64,000 nucleotides of DNA from Cymbomonas tetramitiformis (lineage: Eukaryota > Chlorophyta > Pyramimonadophyceae > Pyramimonadales > Pyramimonadaceae). The notes below the pieces were generated by a model. It ran no database searches. It saw only the letters and a program-made list of their open reading frames with translations, and was not told the DNA's origin. The position numbers and the translations under genes were made by a program. How positions within the stretch are numbered: position 1 is the first letter of the stretch; each line of letters begins with the position of its first letter. Location: positions 22,096 to 86,095 of the forward strand of contig LGRX02030346.1 of the NCBI GenBank assembly GCA_001247695.2, in the 5' to 3' direction. Below are positions 34,391 through 44,443 of this stretch, piece by piece.

Positions 34391-34574
34391 TCCCTTGAAT
34401 TTATATATATGCTCTACAGCGGGGTGACCCCAATATATTTATATAGGGGGTACGTGAACGTACAGGTGGGGGAAAAATAACCCCTCCCCCCTCGATATGG
34501 GCGTCAATCGTATTTGCACTGTTAACGCGCCGAATTTCATCCGTCCTTGCAAGGATTTCTGGGAATTCGATTTG

Positions 34575-34818
34575 TGACAAGAAATGAGATATATATATGT
34601 CGATATATATGCTCGAATGCGTGTGTGCAGAACAGTCTCGCAGGGGCGGGTGTTCTCGGATACTAAGATGATATAAAATACTGAGTTAGGTGTTTTATAG
34701 CACACCGTGACACACGTGACAACGGACACTGGTGACACATCAGGCTGAGGGGTGACAGTCAGGAGACCCACTGTGCCCCCCCCTTACAGTGGGGGTGGCA
34801 AGATTGGGCTCCCCGTGA
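34575..34818 (-). repeat. 3' LTR of element F
   Basis: 244 bp, TGACAAGAAATGAG to CTCCCCGTGA in plus orientation. It includes paired TATATATAT clusters and a CCCCCCCC/GGGGG hairpin. Confidence 0.93.
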
Positions 34819-35037
34819 CACCACCTCACCCCGTGGGGTTGAGGTGTCACCAGGCAAAGAGACAGGAACCGTGCAGGGTCTAGGAGCCAAACTGGCCCGA
34901 GCAGTCCGGCATGTGCCATCCCAAATTGTCCAAAGAGTCTGTCGCTAACTAAATCTAAAGAGTTCGGCTCCCTCGAGGGTCAATCACAAGCCGTGTGGGC
35001 ATGGAGAAGGGTCCTTTCCGAACTGTGATGTTGAATC

Positions 35038-36618
35038 TCAATCTTGTTTTGCTGCCGAGCCGGATGTCGATGCACCCTGGAACTTCGGGATCCACGGGAC
35101 GGAGCGGAGAGCCGGCCAGTCGGCGTCATCGTCGTCCACGGAGGTGTTGGGCATGGGCCCCGGCTCGTCACGATCGAGCAAAGGGCGGAACGGGAACGCG
35201 GCCGCGCCATCGTCGCCATCGCCGTCATCGTCGTCCACAGCCGCATACTGCAATGAGGGTGAACCACGGCTCGCCGGGGGACCAGGGGCCGCGGCAGGAG
35301 GCACACCACCGGCGGGCTTAGCCCAGGCAGCAACGGTGGGGCGCTTAGGCGCCTTCGGAGCATTAGGCGGCCCCCTGGAAGGCGCAAAGGACGCGGCGCA
35401 TGCGTAGGGGCAAACCCCCTCTGTGTCGAGGTGCCCATCGGTCACGCCCGCCCACAGACGGAAGCACGAGATGCACGGATAGCCGACCCCTTCCCACATC
35501 AAGTGAGGGACGCGGGGGCTTTGGGCCGGCTTCCAATCTCCAACGGGCTTGGTGATGGTCTTGGTGCGTACGGTGTTGAATGTAGCACCACCAGTTCCGT
35601 CCGCCCGTGCCTTGCCACCACCAGCGCCCGAGGATGGGGGAGTGGCCAGGCGGGAGAGGTGTCCCTCGGTCTGCCAGACTGTGGAAATGCGGAGGGCGAG
35701 GGTGGAGAATGTAAACCTTTGGCCAGCGGCGAGCTCACGTAGCACCACCAGATAAAGTGGGGACACGTGCGGAGAGCTCGCCGCTGACCGGCTGAGAACG
35801 TGCTGTACATCCTGTACACGTCCAGCGTCGTCGTAGTCGGGATGAAGGCGTTGATGCTTGTCGCCCAGGACGCGGAGAACCGTAAGCTGCGGGGCGGGGT
35901 CGGCGGTCTCGCTAATCTTCGTTTCCCGCAGCTTCGTCCAGAAGCGGAAAGTGTCGGGGTCCGTGGAGGCCTCGACATGGTACCGTAAGCGCTGCAAGGC
36001 GCAACGTCCATCACGCGGGTGGACTCGAGCGGACTCCTGGTAGAGCGCCAGAGCCGTACCGTTGAGGACGCCCTTGAGGATGATGAAAATCAGTTCGTTC
36101 AGCGACCAGTGGTACTCGAGGTACTCGTGTTCCAGGTCGAAGAGCTTGTCGTACTCGAAGTGCGAGATGGGGGACAGGACGTGGCGAAGATTCCCAAGAA
36201 GGACCGCGAAGTCGGTCTCGGAGTCCTGGCCGTCGAGCGTGTACCCCTTCTGCGGCTTGACGCCATGGGAGCGGAGAACCTTGACGAGCTCCTCACCGTA
36301 GGTGAAGGCGTAGTCCAGCTTCTCGGCGTACTCATACTGCTGGGATGCCCGGACTGGGGTGGACTCCCAGACCGAGGCGTCTCGATGAAACTCGGCGGAG
36401 GTGGCAGCCAGCGAGATAAAAGTCGGCTTGCTGATAAGCGCTGACATGCGCACCACCGGATCGGGATTTTGCACTGGCGTGCGGGAACCCCTCAGTGGAG
36501 AAGGGGCCGCAGAGCCAGGGAGTGCAGAACCCGCAGGGGAGCCGGATGCAGCCGCGGCGGCACGCGCGGAGCGAAGGGACTCCACCACAGGTCTAGGGCT
36601 TCGGCGATTAGACACCAT
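35038..36618 (-). CDS. Gag of element F, intact, 526 aa
   Basis: The start at 36618 (MVSNRRSPRPVVESLRSARA) is preferred over an upstream in-frame Met at 36693 because it aligns with the Gag start of element B. After a Ser/Pro/Ala-rich N-terminus (about 1-90) comes an alpha-helical capsid-like region with YAFTYGEELVKVL, FAVLLGNLRHVLSP, DLEHEYLEYHWSLNELIF, GTALALYQESA and LRVLGDKHQRLHPD, all conserved in B. A zinc-knuckle-like C-X2-C...GH...C-X3-C follows (CISCFRLW... CPYAC), then a Pro/Ala-rich and acidic tail ending in a Trp-Pro motif. Expected role: RNA packaging and particle assembly of a copia-like element. No protease, integrase or RT is present, so pol must come from elsewhere. The stop is TGA. 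Confidence 0.82.
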   Translation of the reverse strand: MVSNRRSPRPVVESLRSARAAAAASGSPAGSALPGSAAPSPLRGSRTPVQNPDPVVRMSALISKPTFISLAATSAEFHRDASVWESTPVRASQQYEYAEKLDYAFTYGEELVKVLRSHGVKPQKGYTLDGQDSETDFAVLLGNLRHVLSPISHFEYDKLFDLEHEYLEYHWSLNELIFIILKGVLNGTALALYQESARVHPRDGRCALQRLRYHVEASTDPDTFRFWTKLRETKISETADPAPQLTVLRVLGDKHQRLHPDYDDAGRVQDVQHVLSRSAASSPHVSPLYLVVLRELAAGQRFTFSTLALRISTVWQTEGHLSRLATPPSSGAGGGKARADGTGGATFNTVRTKTITKPVGDWKPAQSPRVPHLMWEGVGYPCISCFRLWAGVTDGHLDTEGVCPYACAASFAPSRGPPNAPKAPKRPTVAAWAKPAGGVPPAAAPGPPASRGSPSLQYAAVDDDDGDGDDGAAAFPFRPLLDRDEPGPMPNTSVDDDDADWPALRSVPWIPKFQGASTSGSAAKQD

Positions 36619-36874
36619 GGCTGGAAGTACGTAATCGGGAATTTTGTAACTTGCGTAAAAACAACGGGGCTCAACTCCAGCCCAAATTGTCAACGGTTTG
36701 GTGATAAAATTTTGAACGCGGCCGCGATCTTCAACGGTGGCCGAGGTCTAGATGTGGTTGCTGACGGCGACGTGCGTCAGTTGCCGGCGACGTGCGGCGG
36801 TTACAAGGAGAATCGACGTGCTCCCCAGGGATCCAAAGCAACAAACGAACACCCACAAGTGGTGGCCGATAACC

Positions 36875-37118
36875 TGACAAGAAGTGAGATATATATATGT
36901 CGATATATATGCTCGAATGCGTGTGTGCAGAACAGTCTCGCAGGGGCGGGTGTTCTCGGATACTAAGATGATATAAAATACTGAGTTAGGTGTTTTATAG
37001 CACACCGTGACACACGTGACAACGGACACTGGTGACACATCAGGCTGAGGGGTGACAGTCAGGAGACCCACTGTGCCCCCCCCTTACAGTGGGGGTGGCA
37101 AGATTGGGCTCCCCGTGA
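36875..37118 (-). repeat. 5' LTR of element F
   Basis: 244 bp partner, one substitution seen (AAGTGAG versus AAATGAG). Confidence 0.93.
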
Positions 37119-37123
37119 ATTTG

Positions 37124-37737
37124 GCAGAATGAAGACCTGATTTATAGATGCAAAATATTTCTAAAAATTATATATACATTACACTGGGGCTTCAATTGAT
37201 ATAATATGCATACAGCATACACTGTGTCGTGTACAGCCTACGATATGGGCGTCAATATTTGCACTGTTAACGCGCTGAATTTGATCCATCCTTGCAAGGA
37301 TTTCTGGGAATTGGCAGAATGAAGACCTGATTTATATAGGGGGTACGTAAACGTACAGGTGGGGAAAAAATATTCCCCAATCTTCGTGAACGATGAACGT
37401 ATAAACTAAAACTTTGAAAACAATCCAATACCCCCTTTGCACTGTTAACGGACTGAATTTCATCCATCCCCCCCCTCTTCCCTCCCGCCCCCCGTTCTGT
37501 TTTCCAAAAAACAAATACTTAACGTGACCCCGTTTATTCGTCTCGGTGTTGGTCTATCCATCTCTATCTTGGGTCTATCGGGGCTCCGCCCCCCTCCCCC
37601 TCCCCCTCCCGCATTATATTATTAACGCGCTCATTCATGGGTGACCTTACTCATTTCGACCGCACGCTGGGTACGTTTCAATTTTTATTTACAATACACT
37701 CGGGCTTCAATTCATATAATATGGATGATCCATTTTT
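37124..37737. other. Non-coding, repeat-derived stretch
   Basis: It holds a second copy of the element F flank (37240-37380: ATATGGGCGTCAAT, GCACTGTTAACGCGC, ACGTAAACGTACAGGTGGGG) and a GGGGCTCCGCCCCC patch at 37579 followed by ATTATATTATTAACGC. No gene is seen. Confidence 0.55.
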
Positions 37738-38160
37738 TAAAAATCCAATATCGAGTATGTAACACAGATTGTACAGTATGACATTAATTTGTATTAATTG
37801 CCGATATAAAAAAGGTTATCCCTTGTATTTTGGAATCTAGGAGTCGTTAGCCGGCGGAAAGTCTATAAACCGAAAAATTAAGCTCCTAATTTTATGGCCC
37901 GCTCCGCGAGCGATCGACATCTGGTCTCAAAATAGAAAGGCAATGGATTAGGCCGATTACCGTTTTTAATGATGCCACAATGCATCCGTATAAATGTGTA
38001 AATATATAGTAATCATTTAACTCGGGGCGTTCTATGCCACGTGTATGGATAGCATTCACTGTGTCTGAATTCCCGTTATATAAACCTCGGCCAATTTTGT
38101 TCCGCAATATATATTTATATTTTCGCTTCCGCCGTGAAGATTTATACTGGCCGCATACTG
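37738..38160. repeat. Dispersed duplication, copy 2 (with 20981-21410)
   Basis: Near-identical to copy 1, stopping at GGCCGCATACTG, after which the two loci diverge completely. Confidence 0.85.
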
Positions 38161-38228
38161 TTCCCTGGTCACAACGACATTGTTCACTGTTCACGACACT
38201 TGAACTACTTGAGGAGCGCGAGCCTCTT

Positions 38229-39816
38229 ACCCGGTGTTTCAGCGACGAAACCTCCTCTGTACTGTACTGTCGGTTTTCTGTACAAACGGACCCCCGAAAT
38301 AATGTCCGAGATTAGCGGTTTTCGTCGCAATGGGACCTGAAATCGAGAGGACGGTGCAGAATCGATGAAATCGATGAATCGTCATTCTGTACCGTCGATT
38401 ATTTTCATTATTCCCGTTTTCACTCGCGTTAACCTAAAAACATTTCTTTCAGCGACCCGTCAGGTTCCGACGGGGACAGTCTTCTGCATATTTGACCATG
38501 CATATATGAAGCATTTGCACGAGTTCACGTCTGCAAATGCATCATATATTGTTCTCAAGACTGTTGGTAACAAGTGGGTACCGATAATCCCGGGATCGAG
38601 TGGCCCAATCTCAACATTCTAAGATGTGGTACGGGTTGGGGCTTGCGCCACTCAACTACTTTTGCGTAAAAAGTGATTTTCAGTTGATTTTCGATATCTG
38701 CGGGAGATTCGCTGGGAGCCAAGTAAAAAGTAAGATGTCTTTGTGATGCTGAGGGTCTCGCGCATCCGCTGCGCTAATCAGATGTACCCTACGCTAAGTT
38801 GGGGTATACCGGATGCCCGATTGAGCGTTCCGAGGTGTAAAAGCGCCAAATCATACCCACCCTCAAGATTTCCTTCAGTACGGTTCGTATGATGTGGTCT
38901 GAGGCATGTGAAGGTATCAGTATGCTCCCCACGAAGCATACTAATACATAGAAACTTACTGCGCTAAGAAATATTGACTCATCGCTGAAGAATAAATTTT
39001 GCCGTCATCGAAAACCCTGAGTTTCGATCCCATTGCGATCGGCTCGGACATTATTTCGGGGGTCCGTTTGTACTGTACTGTCGATTTTGGGGAATTCTGT
39101 GCCGACGTGGCAGTCGCGCGACAGTATAGTACAGCCCGGAGGTTTAAGCGAAATACCGTCTCTGTACTGTACTGCACGGTTCGATGGGCTGTACTGCACC
39201 GATTTTCATCACAAATTGCATATTTAAAGACATCGATTTCATACATATTTCGGCGAAACAAGGGTGACATCGTGGCTCGTGGGGACACGGACACCAAGAA
39301 TTTTGAATATAAATATATATATCCACAACATATTCATTGTCCGTATGCATGCGCCTTTTTATTACGAAGAACCCCCTAAAAATAGCGCATTATTTCTTAA
39401 AATAGCGTGCAAACGCGCGATAAAATTATCCGTTTAATTATCCGCGGTATAAACGACAGAATCGGGCCATCGTGAGAGTATCGTGAGTGTCCGCGCTTCG
39501 ATATTTCTGTACTGTCGTATGTACTGTAGTCTGTACTGTCGGTGTCGTCTGTACTGTCGTCTGTACTGTCGTCTGTACTGTCGGCTGTACTGCCCCATAC
39601 TTAATTCTGAGAAGTGTCATTTTGGCGACATCCACGCCTCTGCTTCTATACTGTCGTCCTTTTTGTCTGTACTGTACTGTCGTCGACCAAAAACGGTGGA
39701 CCTCCAACCAGAGACGCGGAAATTGACATGTTGTCACGAACGCGGTACAGAGACAGTACAGTACAGACAAAACGACAGTACAGTACAGAGGAGGTTTCGT
39801 CGTTAAAACCTCGGGT
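38229..39816. mobile_element. Inverted-repeat element built on CTGTACTGT words
   Basis: The ends are inverted repeats of about 44 bp (CGACGAAACCTCCTCTGTAC core plus TGTACTGTCG; 38229-38272 and 39773-39816). A second internal inverted pair CGGACCCCCGAAATAATGTC lies at 38287 and 39045. No convincing transposase; frames inside are short. TSD not evident. A lone end fragment occurs at 20263-20310. Confidence 0.7.
39506..39593. repeat. CTGTACTGTCGT minisatellite
   Basis: About six imperfect 11-14-bp units inside the inverted-repeat element. Confidence 0.85.
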
Positions 39817-39846
39817 TATTAGCGTTGCGTGATTTTGGTGATAAAT

Positions 39847-40186
39847 AAAGTCCGAAGGCGATGAATTGGCGCTCGCGATGGAGCAGTTATACGCGACGCT
39901 GACGTCAGACATGATAGTCTGCATTGATTATATCGCCGCGTCACGATAACCTCTAAAGGGAGGGTAACCACTAGGGGGCTCCGCCCCCGCACCCCCTTGA
40001 ATTATATCATTAACGCAGTTGGGCTATGACAACATACCGTGTGTCACCGTGAGAGAAAGAGAGAGGTTATGGTTTGTGTCTCCCCCACCTCCCTCCACCC
40101 CCTCCCCACTGGGGAAATGCTACCCCCTTCCCGAATTAGATTATTAACGCAGTTGCGAGTTGGGCTATGACATACAGTGTGTCACT
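39847..40186. repeat. Dispersed duplication, copy 2 (with 21984-22366)
   Basis: Same order of words as copy 1, with a 40-60-base shorter GC-rich middle. Confidence 0.8.
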
Positions 40187-40195
40187 CGTACTTGA

Positions 40196-40291
40196 CGACT
40201 GTATGTCATTATGACACATGACATGACATGACATGACATGTATGCCAAGTATGACATGTATGACACATATGTCATCGGTCATATCCCTGAC
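40196..40291 (-). repeat. Truncated LARD LTR fragment
   Basis: Reverse complement begins TGTCAGGGATATGACCGATG and continues with the ATGTCATAC run, matching the first 100 bases of the LARD LTR. Confidence 0.8.
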
Positions 40292-40477
40292 ACCAACGAC
40301 CCTGGACTGCCGATTGCGGATCTACGGTAGGTTCGTGCTGTGACACACGCGGTGTCATGGGCAGGCTAGACTCCGAAACCGTCCGAGACCGTTCCGGGTA
40401 TATCTAGCTTAGGGTTTCGTATCGTTATCTTACGAGTCGTTTATCCACATATAGTTCGGGACTATCTCATACGATCT

Positions 40478-40644
40478 TGCAAGAAACTAGGCAACCGCAA
40501 AGGGGAGAACGCTCCCGGCAGACATAGAACGAACTCAATAATAGATAACACAAGGGAATAAATACCCTAGTCGGGACACAAGCAGGTTCACCGAGAATGA
40601 CACACCGGACATGACACCTAACAAATATGACAGTCAGGGTGACA
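40478..40644 (-). repeat. 3' LTR of element G
   Basis: 167 bp, near-identical to 42231-42397. Confidence 0.88.
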
Positions 40645-40824
40645 TAGAGGTTCATTAGAGGTGGACCTACAGCTTGTGCATGACACCACCCTAGCTACTA
40701 GAGTTTACATCTAATGAGAATGGTTAAGTCTAGAAGCTAGAAAGATCACAAGGTTAAAGAATTGAACAGAGGACGCTATTAGCCAGTGGCTCAGCCCATA
40801 CGGGTCAGATTTCTAAGTCAAATT

Positions 40825-41080
40825 CCTGCCGGCTAGTGGTCAGCAACGAGTACCCGTGCCGCCTGTCTGCTCACGGGAAAAGAAGTAAGGATGATTGTCG
40901 GCTTAGCTGTGGACGTCGATTGCGAACTGAGAAAAGAGGTCTTAAATGCCTGAAAGGTCCGACTTAGTAAACATGTTCAGCTGTCCGCTAGTGGTCAAAA
41001 CTCTAATCGCAAAATACATCGGAGAGATCCCCATCTCAGCTAGTGGTCGAAACACGAGATAAAAGCTTTGCCTGTCCGTT
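40825..41080 (-). repeat. Conserved non-coding block shared with element C
   Basis: Counterpart of 12240-12520, with CTAGTGGTC words at about 40835, 40990 and 41040. Confidence 0.7.
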
Positions 41081-41086
41081 TAGAAA

Positions 41087-42019
41087 TTAAGATGACCTAG
41101 AAGAATAACCATCGTAGGAGTCGCTGCCAGCACCACCAGACCCAGAGTCGCAATGGTCTCCGGAATCGAAATCGGAGTGGTCAACATCGTCCCCGTAAGC
41201 ACCACTAGAGTCGTGCCCCTCGCGATTGGAATGCTCGTGGGTGTAAGAATAATTGTCGTCGTCTCCGTCCGCTGGCTCAGCGCCCCCAATAAAAGTAGAT
41301 GCGCATCCAGTCGAAATGTCTTGCTGCGGGAAAAATTCAGCTTTCGAAGCCTCCAAAACACCGCCATAGTAGTCGCCCTGGAAACCTGTGTCCAGGGCGG
41401 GCTGCTGTTCCAACTTAGAAGAAGAAAATGTCGGAGAGGCCAATCGGCCACCAGTCTCCTCCCAATCGTCGTCAGATTCATCGTAATACCCAAGTGGGTA
41501 CTCCGATTCGTCGTCACTCTCACTACTGTCAAAAACTGCGTGGATATCCTGCTTTGAATCAACGACACGTGAGAGGTACTCTACAGAATGATGGTAGTGA
41601 CGCTCCACACGAACAGGAGGGGCCTGTTGTGGGAGCCCGCGCAAATTGGAACGCCCAGTCGCGGGTCTGGTAGTGGTAATCTGCGAAGAAACAGATCGGG
41701 TGTCCAAAATTACGGGTCCAATGCCAACGCCCTGCTCACAGAAACAGATCTCCGAGGAAACCAGTGCATCGGACTCAGCACCACCAACTGCTGTGTCCTC
41801 TGAGACAATAATGACACTCAAAACAACTGGGTCGCAAACCGCAGAGGGCTGAGTCAAAATCTGCGGAGCACTCCGAAAATGATCAAGCGCTCTAGCCTGG
41901 GCTTGGCATAAAGAAACGAGCTGGACGCGTTTCAGGTGGTCCACCTTCTCCAATCTCTCGTCACACGATAACAAAAGAGCAAGAAGCTCCCCATCGGACA
42001 CAATATTCTCGAGAGCCAT
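41087..42019 (-). CDS. Acidic protein of element G, 310 aa
   Basis: The likely start is the Met at 42019 (MALENIVSDGELLALLLSCD), 15-20% into a longer open frame that begins at 42187 and whose extra N-terminus covers 5' UTR. The first 60 residues are helical (LEKVDHLKRVQLVSLCQAQA), the middle is unremarkable, and the last 150 are rich in Asp, Ser, Gly and Tyr (for example FDSSESDDESEY). No zinc knuckle or capsid motif was recognised and it does not align with the other Gags, so it is either a highly diverged Gag or an accessory protein. It is the only open frame in the element. Confidence 0.6.
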   Translation of the reverse strand: MALENIVSDGELLALLLSCDERLEKVDHLKRVQLVSLCQAQARALDHFRSAPQILTQPSAVCDPVVLSVIIVSEDTAVGGAESDALVSSEICFCEQGVGIGPVILDTRSVSSQITTTRPATGRSNLRGLPQQAPPVRVERHYHHSVEYLSRVVDSKQDIHAVFDSSESDDESEYPLGYYDESDDDWEETGGRLASPTFSSSKLEQQPALDTGFQGDYYGGVLEASKAEFFPQQDISTGCASTFIGGAEPADGDDDNYSYTHEHSNREGHDSSGAYGDDVDHSDFDSGDHCDSGSGGAGSDSYDGYSSRSS

Positions 42020-42230
42020 CGTGGAAAAAGAAAGCGAACGCGAACAAAAGAAATGCCGATACCATTCTGCCGTAAATTCCCGAAACTGCCGGATAGTCCA
42101 AGCGAAAACGAGAATCTGATTCCGTAAGCCGCGATAAAGACGGCTAAGCTCAAAATAAGGATAGAGCGAGTACGAAATATAATTCACGCCAAAAAATCAC
42201 AATACGCAAGCGTAAAGTGGTCCCATAACC

Positions 42231-42397
42231 TGCAAGAAACTAGGCAACCGCAAAGGGGAGAACGCTCCCGGCAGACATAGAACGAACTCAATAATAGATA
42301 ACACAAGGGAATAAATACCCTAGTCGGGACACAAGCAGGTTCAACGAGAATGACACACCGGACATGACACCTGCCAAATATGACAGTCAGGGTGACA
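42231..42397 (-). repeat. 5' LTR of element G
   Basis: 167 bp; inner border followed on the minus strand by GGTTATGGGACC. Confidence 0.88.
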
Positions 42398-42757
42398 TAT
42401 CCAGCATATCCCGCGGTGAACTAGGATATTCCAGTAACCGATTCCGACCCTTGTACTCGACACAGTGTTATGTGAATGATGTGACGGGATCCGCCGTGAT
42501 AAGCCGTTTTCATATATATTTTCAAAAGTTAAATTGAAGGTCTTAAAGTGGAGATATCGATAAAAACGTGTTTTTTCGGGAAATGGGAGATTCCGTTACC
42601 GGAATAGGGGTTAATACGCCGTACGCCGCGGGCCCTCGCCCACCATATACCTCCACCCCAAAGGGGACGGAAGTGATGTGGGCGGACATCCCAGTACGTC
42701 GCCACCTTGCTCTCCTCTACCTTCTTCGCCGCCGCCCCGGGGGCCATCATGGCCGCT

Positions 42758-42992
42758 TGAAAGAAAGTGTGAAATATATATATAGTGAATATATATATGC
42801 ACGCAGGCGATGAAAGCTGTGCAGTGATGCTAACGGTTTTCACAGTCAAAGAGATGAGATAATAAAATAACTTAGGTGTTTTATTATCGGTCGGCTGGCA
42901 AGATGCAAGTGACACCACAGGGCGAGGGGTGACACAGGAAGAGACAATCACCCCCAGTTTATGGGGGGGGCCGAACGTCTGTCTCTCCATGA
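42758..42992 (-). repeat. 3' LTR of element H
   Basis: 235 bp, TGAAAGAAAGTGTG to CTCTCCATGA in plus orientation, with a TA cluster and a C/G hairpin near the end. Confidence 0.9.
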
Positions 42993-43173
42993 CACCACCT
43001 CACCCCGAAGGCGCGAGGTGCCACGATGCAAGCCAGCAAAGCCGGGTCTAACATCCTACGGTTGGCCACAAAGGCAAAACCCTAAAAAACAAGCATCTTC
43101 TGGGACCTTAAGAGGTCTTTTCCAACCTAGCTAGTGTGGCTCCGCCGCGCTGCGTGGTCTCTTGATGCGTGCT

Positions 43174-43998
43174 CTAGGGGCTTATGCCCATGCATGATTG
43201 TGCTGTGGGGATGACTACTCCCACAGGCCAACCGGCAAATCTAGTCCCAGCAATCGAGGGTGGACGGCGGCGTAGCTCTCGATGGTGAACGAAGTTGAGC
43301 GCCGCCAGGACGTTGTCATCCAACGCCCACGCGATGCGGTGCGACGATGCGTGGCACCAACAGAGCGAGTGCGGGGACGTGGACACCCCGAGGGGGGCGA
43401 AGGTGGAAAATGCGGTGTGGCTCCACTCTGCCGCACACAAGTGCGAAAGCAGAGAGGAAAAGCGGTGGGATGAGGGCTGCAGCACCACCAAACACCACCA
43501 GGCAGTGGCCAAGGGGCACGCAGGGTGGAGGGAAGAGTGGAGGATGCTGCGGGGTGAGCTCGTAGTGGTCAAAGCTCATGTCGACGATGGGGTCGATGGA
43601 CTCGATTTTGGTGTCGGGTGCATAAGCACCACCAGCCAGACACCACCAGATCGTAGCCAGGGGTAAGTTCTCGTCGTCGAATCACCTGCAGCGCGGAGGC
43701 AACTGCAGAAATGCGCGAACACTGACGACACGAAGCCATGGCCGCTGTAAGCTGGAAAATCTGGAGCCCAACACTTAGGGTTCCCAAACGAAAACGTAAC
43801 TTTCGCCAAAAATAACCAAATCGAACGATGAAAAAGTGAATCCGGGGTAGATTCCCGCGCGGAAGACGGTGGTGACGTCAAAAACGTCGTGCGATAAGCC
43901 AATTTTGCTGCTGTTGAGGTGCTGCTGGCCAGAGCGTAAAGTGAAATAGATGGGGACGACGTAGTCGAGAATGATGGTGATAAACGTGCGTTGCGCAC
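43174..43998 (-). pseudogene. Degenerate coding remnant in element H
   Basis: Minus-strand frames (43572-43174, 43998-43576 and fragments) occupy the Gag position, and coding-like stretches switch frame repeatedly. Similarity to the B/F Gags could not be shown by eye. It may be a Gag relic; treat as uncertain. Confidence 0.3.
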
Positions 43999-44200
43999 AA
44001 AAAAGATTGGGCGTTGCGCTCAAAGAAATAATAGCCGATGCCGTTGCAGCATGTACGGGGAAATGGCGGCGATGTGTAACGTGGCGTTACTGTGTCGGCC
44101 GGGGATAGCAACGTTGCGTCACTGAATACCGCGTTGCGCGGGATCAAACTGATAGCGAAAATAAACGCGAGCAGTCACCAGCTAGTGGTAACCCATAACC

Positions 44201-44443
44201 TAAAAGAAAGTGTGAAATATATATATATATAGTGAATATATATATATGCACGCAGGCGATGAAAGCTGTGCAGTGATGCTAACGGTTTTCGTCACAGTCA
44301 AAGAGATGAGATAATAAAATAACTTAGGTGTTTAATTATCGGTCGGCTGGCAAGATGCAAGTGACAACACAGCGCGAGGGGTGACACAGGAAGAGACAAT
44401 CACCCCCAGTTTATGGGGGGGGCGAAAGTCTGTCTCTCCATGA
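44201..44443 (-). repeat. 5' LTR of element H
   Basis: 243 bp partner with longer TA runs. Confidence 0.9.

Larger units (their letters stand above)
22673..34394. mobile_element. Foldback/Mutator-like element with arrayed inverted repeats
   Basis: The ends are GGGATAAGTCTAGA and its complement, each followed inward by arrays of a 30-bp unit in opposite orientation. The flanks are identical 9-mers TTGAATTTA (22664-22672 and 34395-34403). A 9-bp duplication and terminal repeats built of short tandem units are hallmarks of foldback and Mutator-type elements. The LARD at 23070-33836 is nested inside; without it the element is about 955 bp and codes for nothing. Confidence 0.82.
34575..37118 (-). 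mobile_element. Gag-only LTR retrotransposon, element F
   Basis: 244-bp LTRs at 34575-34818 and 36875-37118 differ at about one position. TSD is ATTTG (34570-34574, 37119-37123). The minus-strand primer site reads GGTTATCGGCCACC, and a GGGGTGAGGTGGTG-type tract abuts the 3' LTR. It carries an intact Gag. This is the youngest-looking insertion in the window. Its flank has a near-empty paralogue at 37240-37340 (GGGAATTGGCAGAATG). Confidence 0.93.
40478..42397 (-). mobile_element. LTR retrotransposon derivative, element G
   Basis: 167-bp LTRs (40478-40644, 42231-42397), TGCAAGAAACTAGG to GGGTGACA in plus orientation, about three differences. The minus-strand primer site GGTTATGGGACCACTT follows the 5' LTR. 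No matching TSD was found (GATCT versus TATCC), so the flanks may have recombined or decayed. It encodes one acidic protein and shares a non-coding block with element C. Confidence 0.85.
42758..44443 (-). mobile_element. LTR retrotransposon derivative, element H
   Basis: LTRs at 42758-42992 and 44201-44443 differ mainly by TA-microsatellite length. TSD CCGCT lies at 42753-42757 and 44444-44448. The minus-strand primer site reads GGTTATGGGTTACC. The purine tract next to the 3' LTR is GGGGTGAGGTGGTG. The interior has only broken frames. Confidence 0.92.

Noticed and set aside
38365..38622. 85-codon frame in the inverted-repeat element
   Set aside because: No motif or homologue in the window; probably chance.
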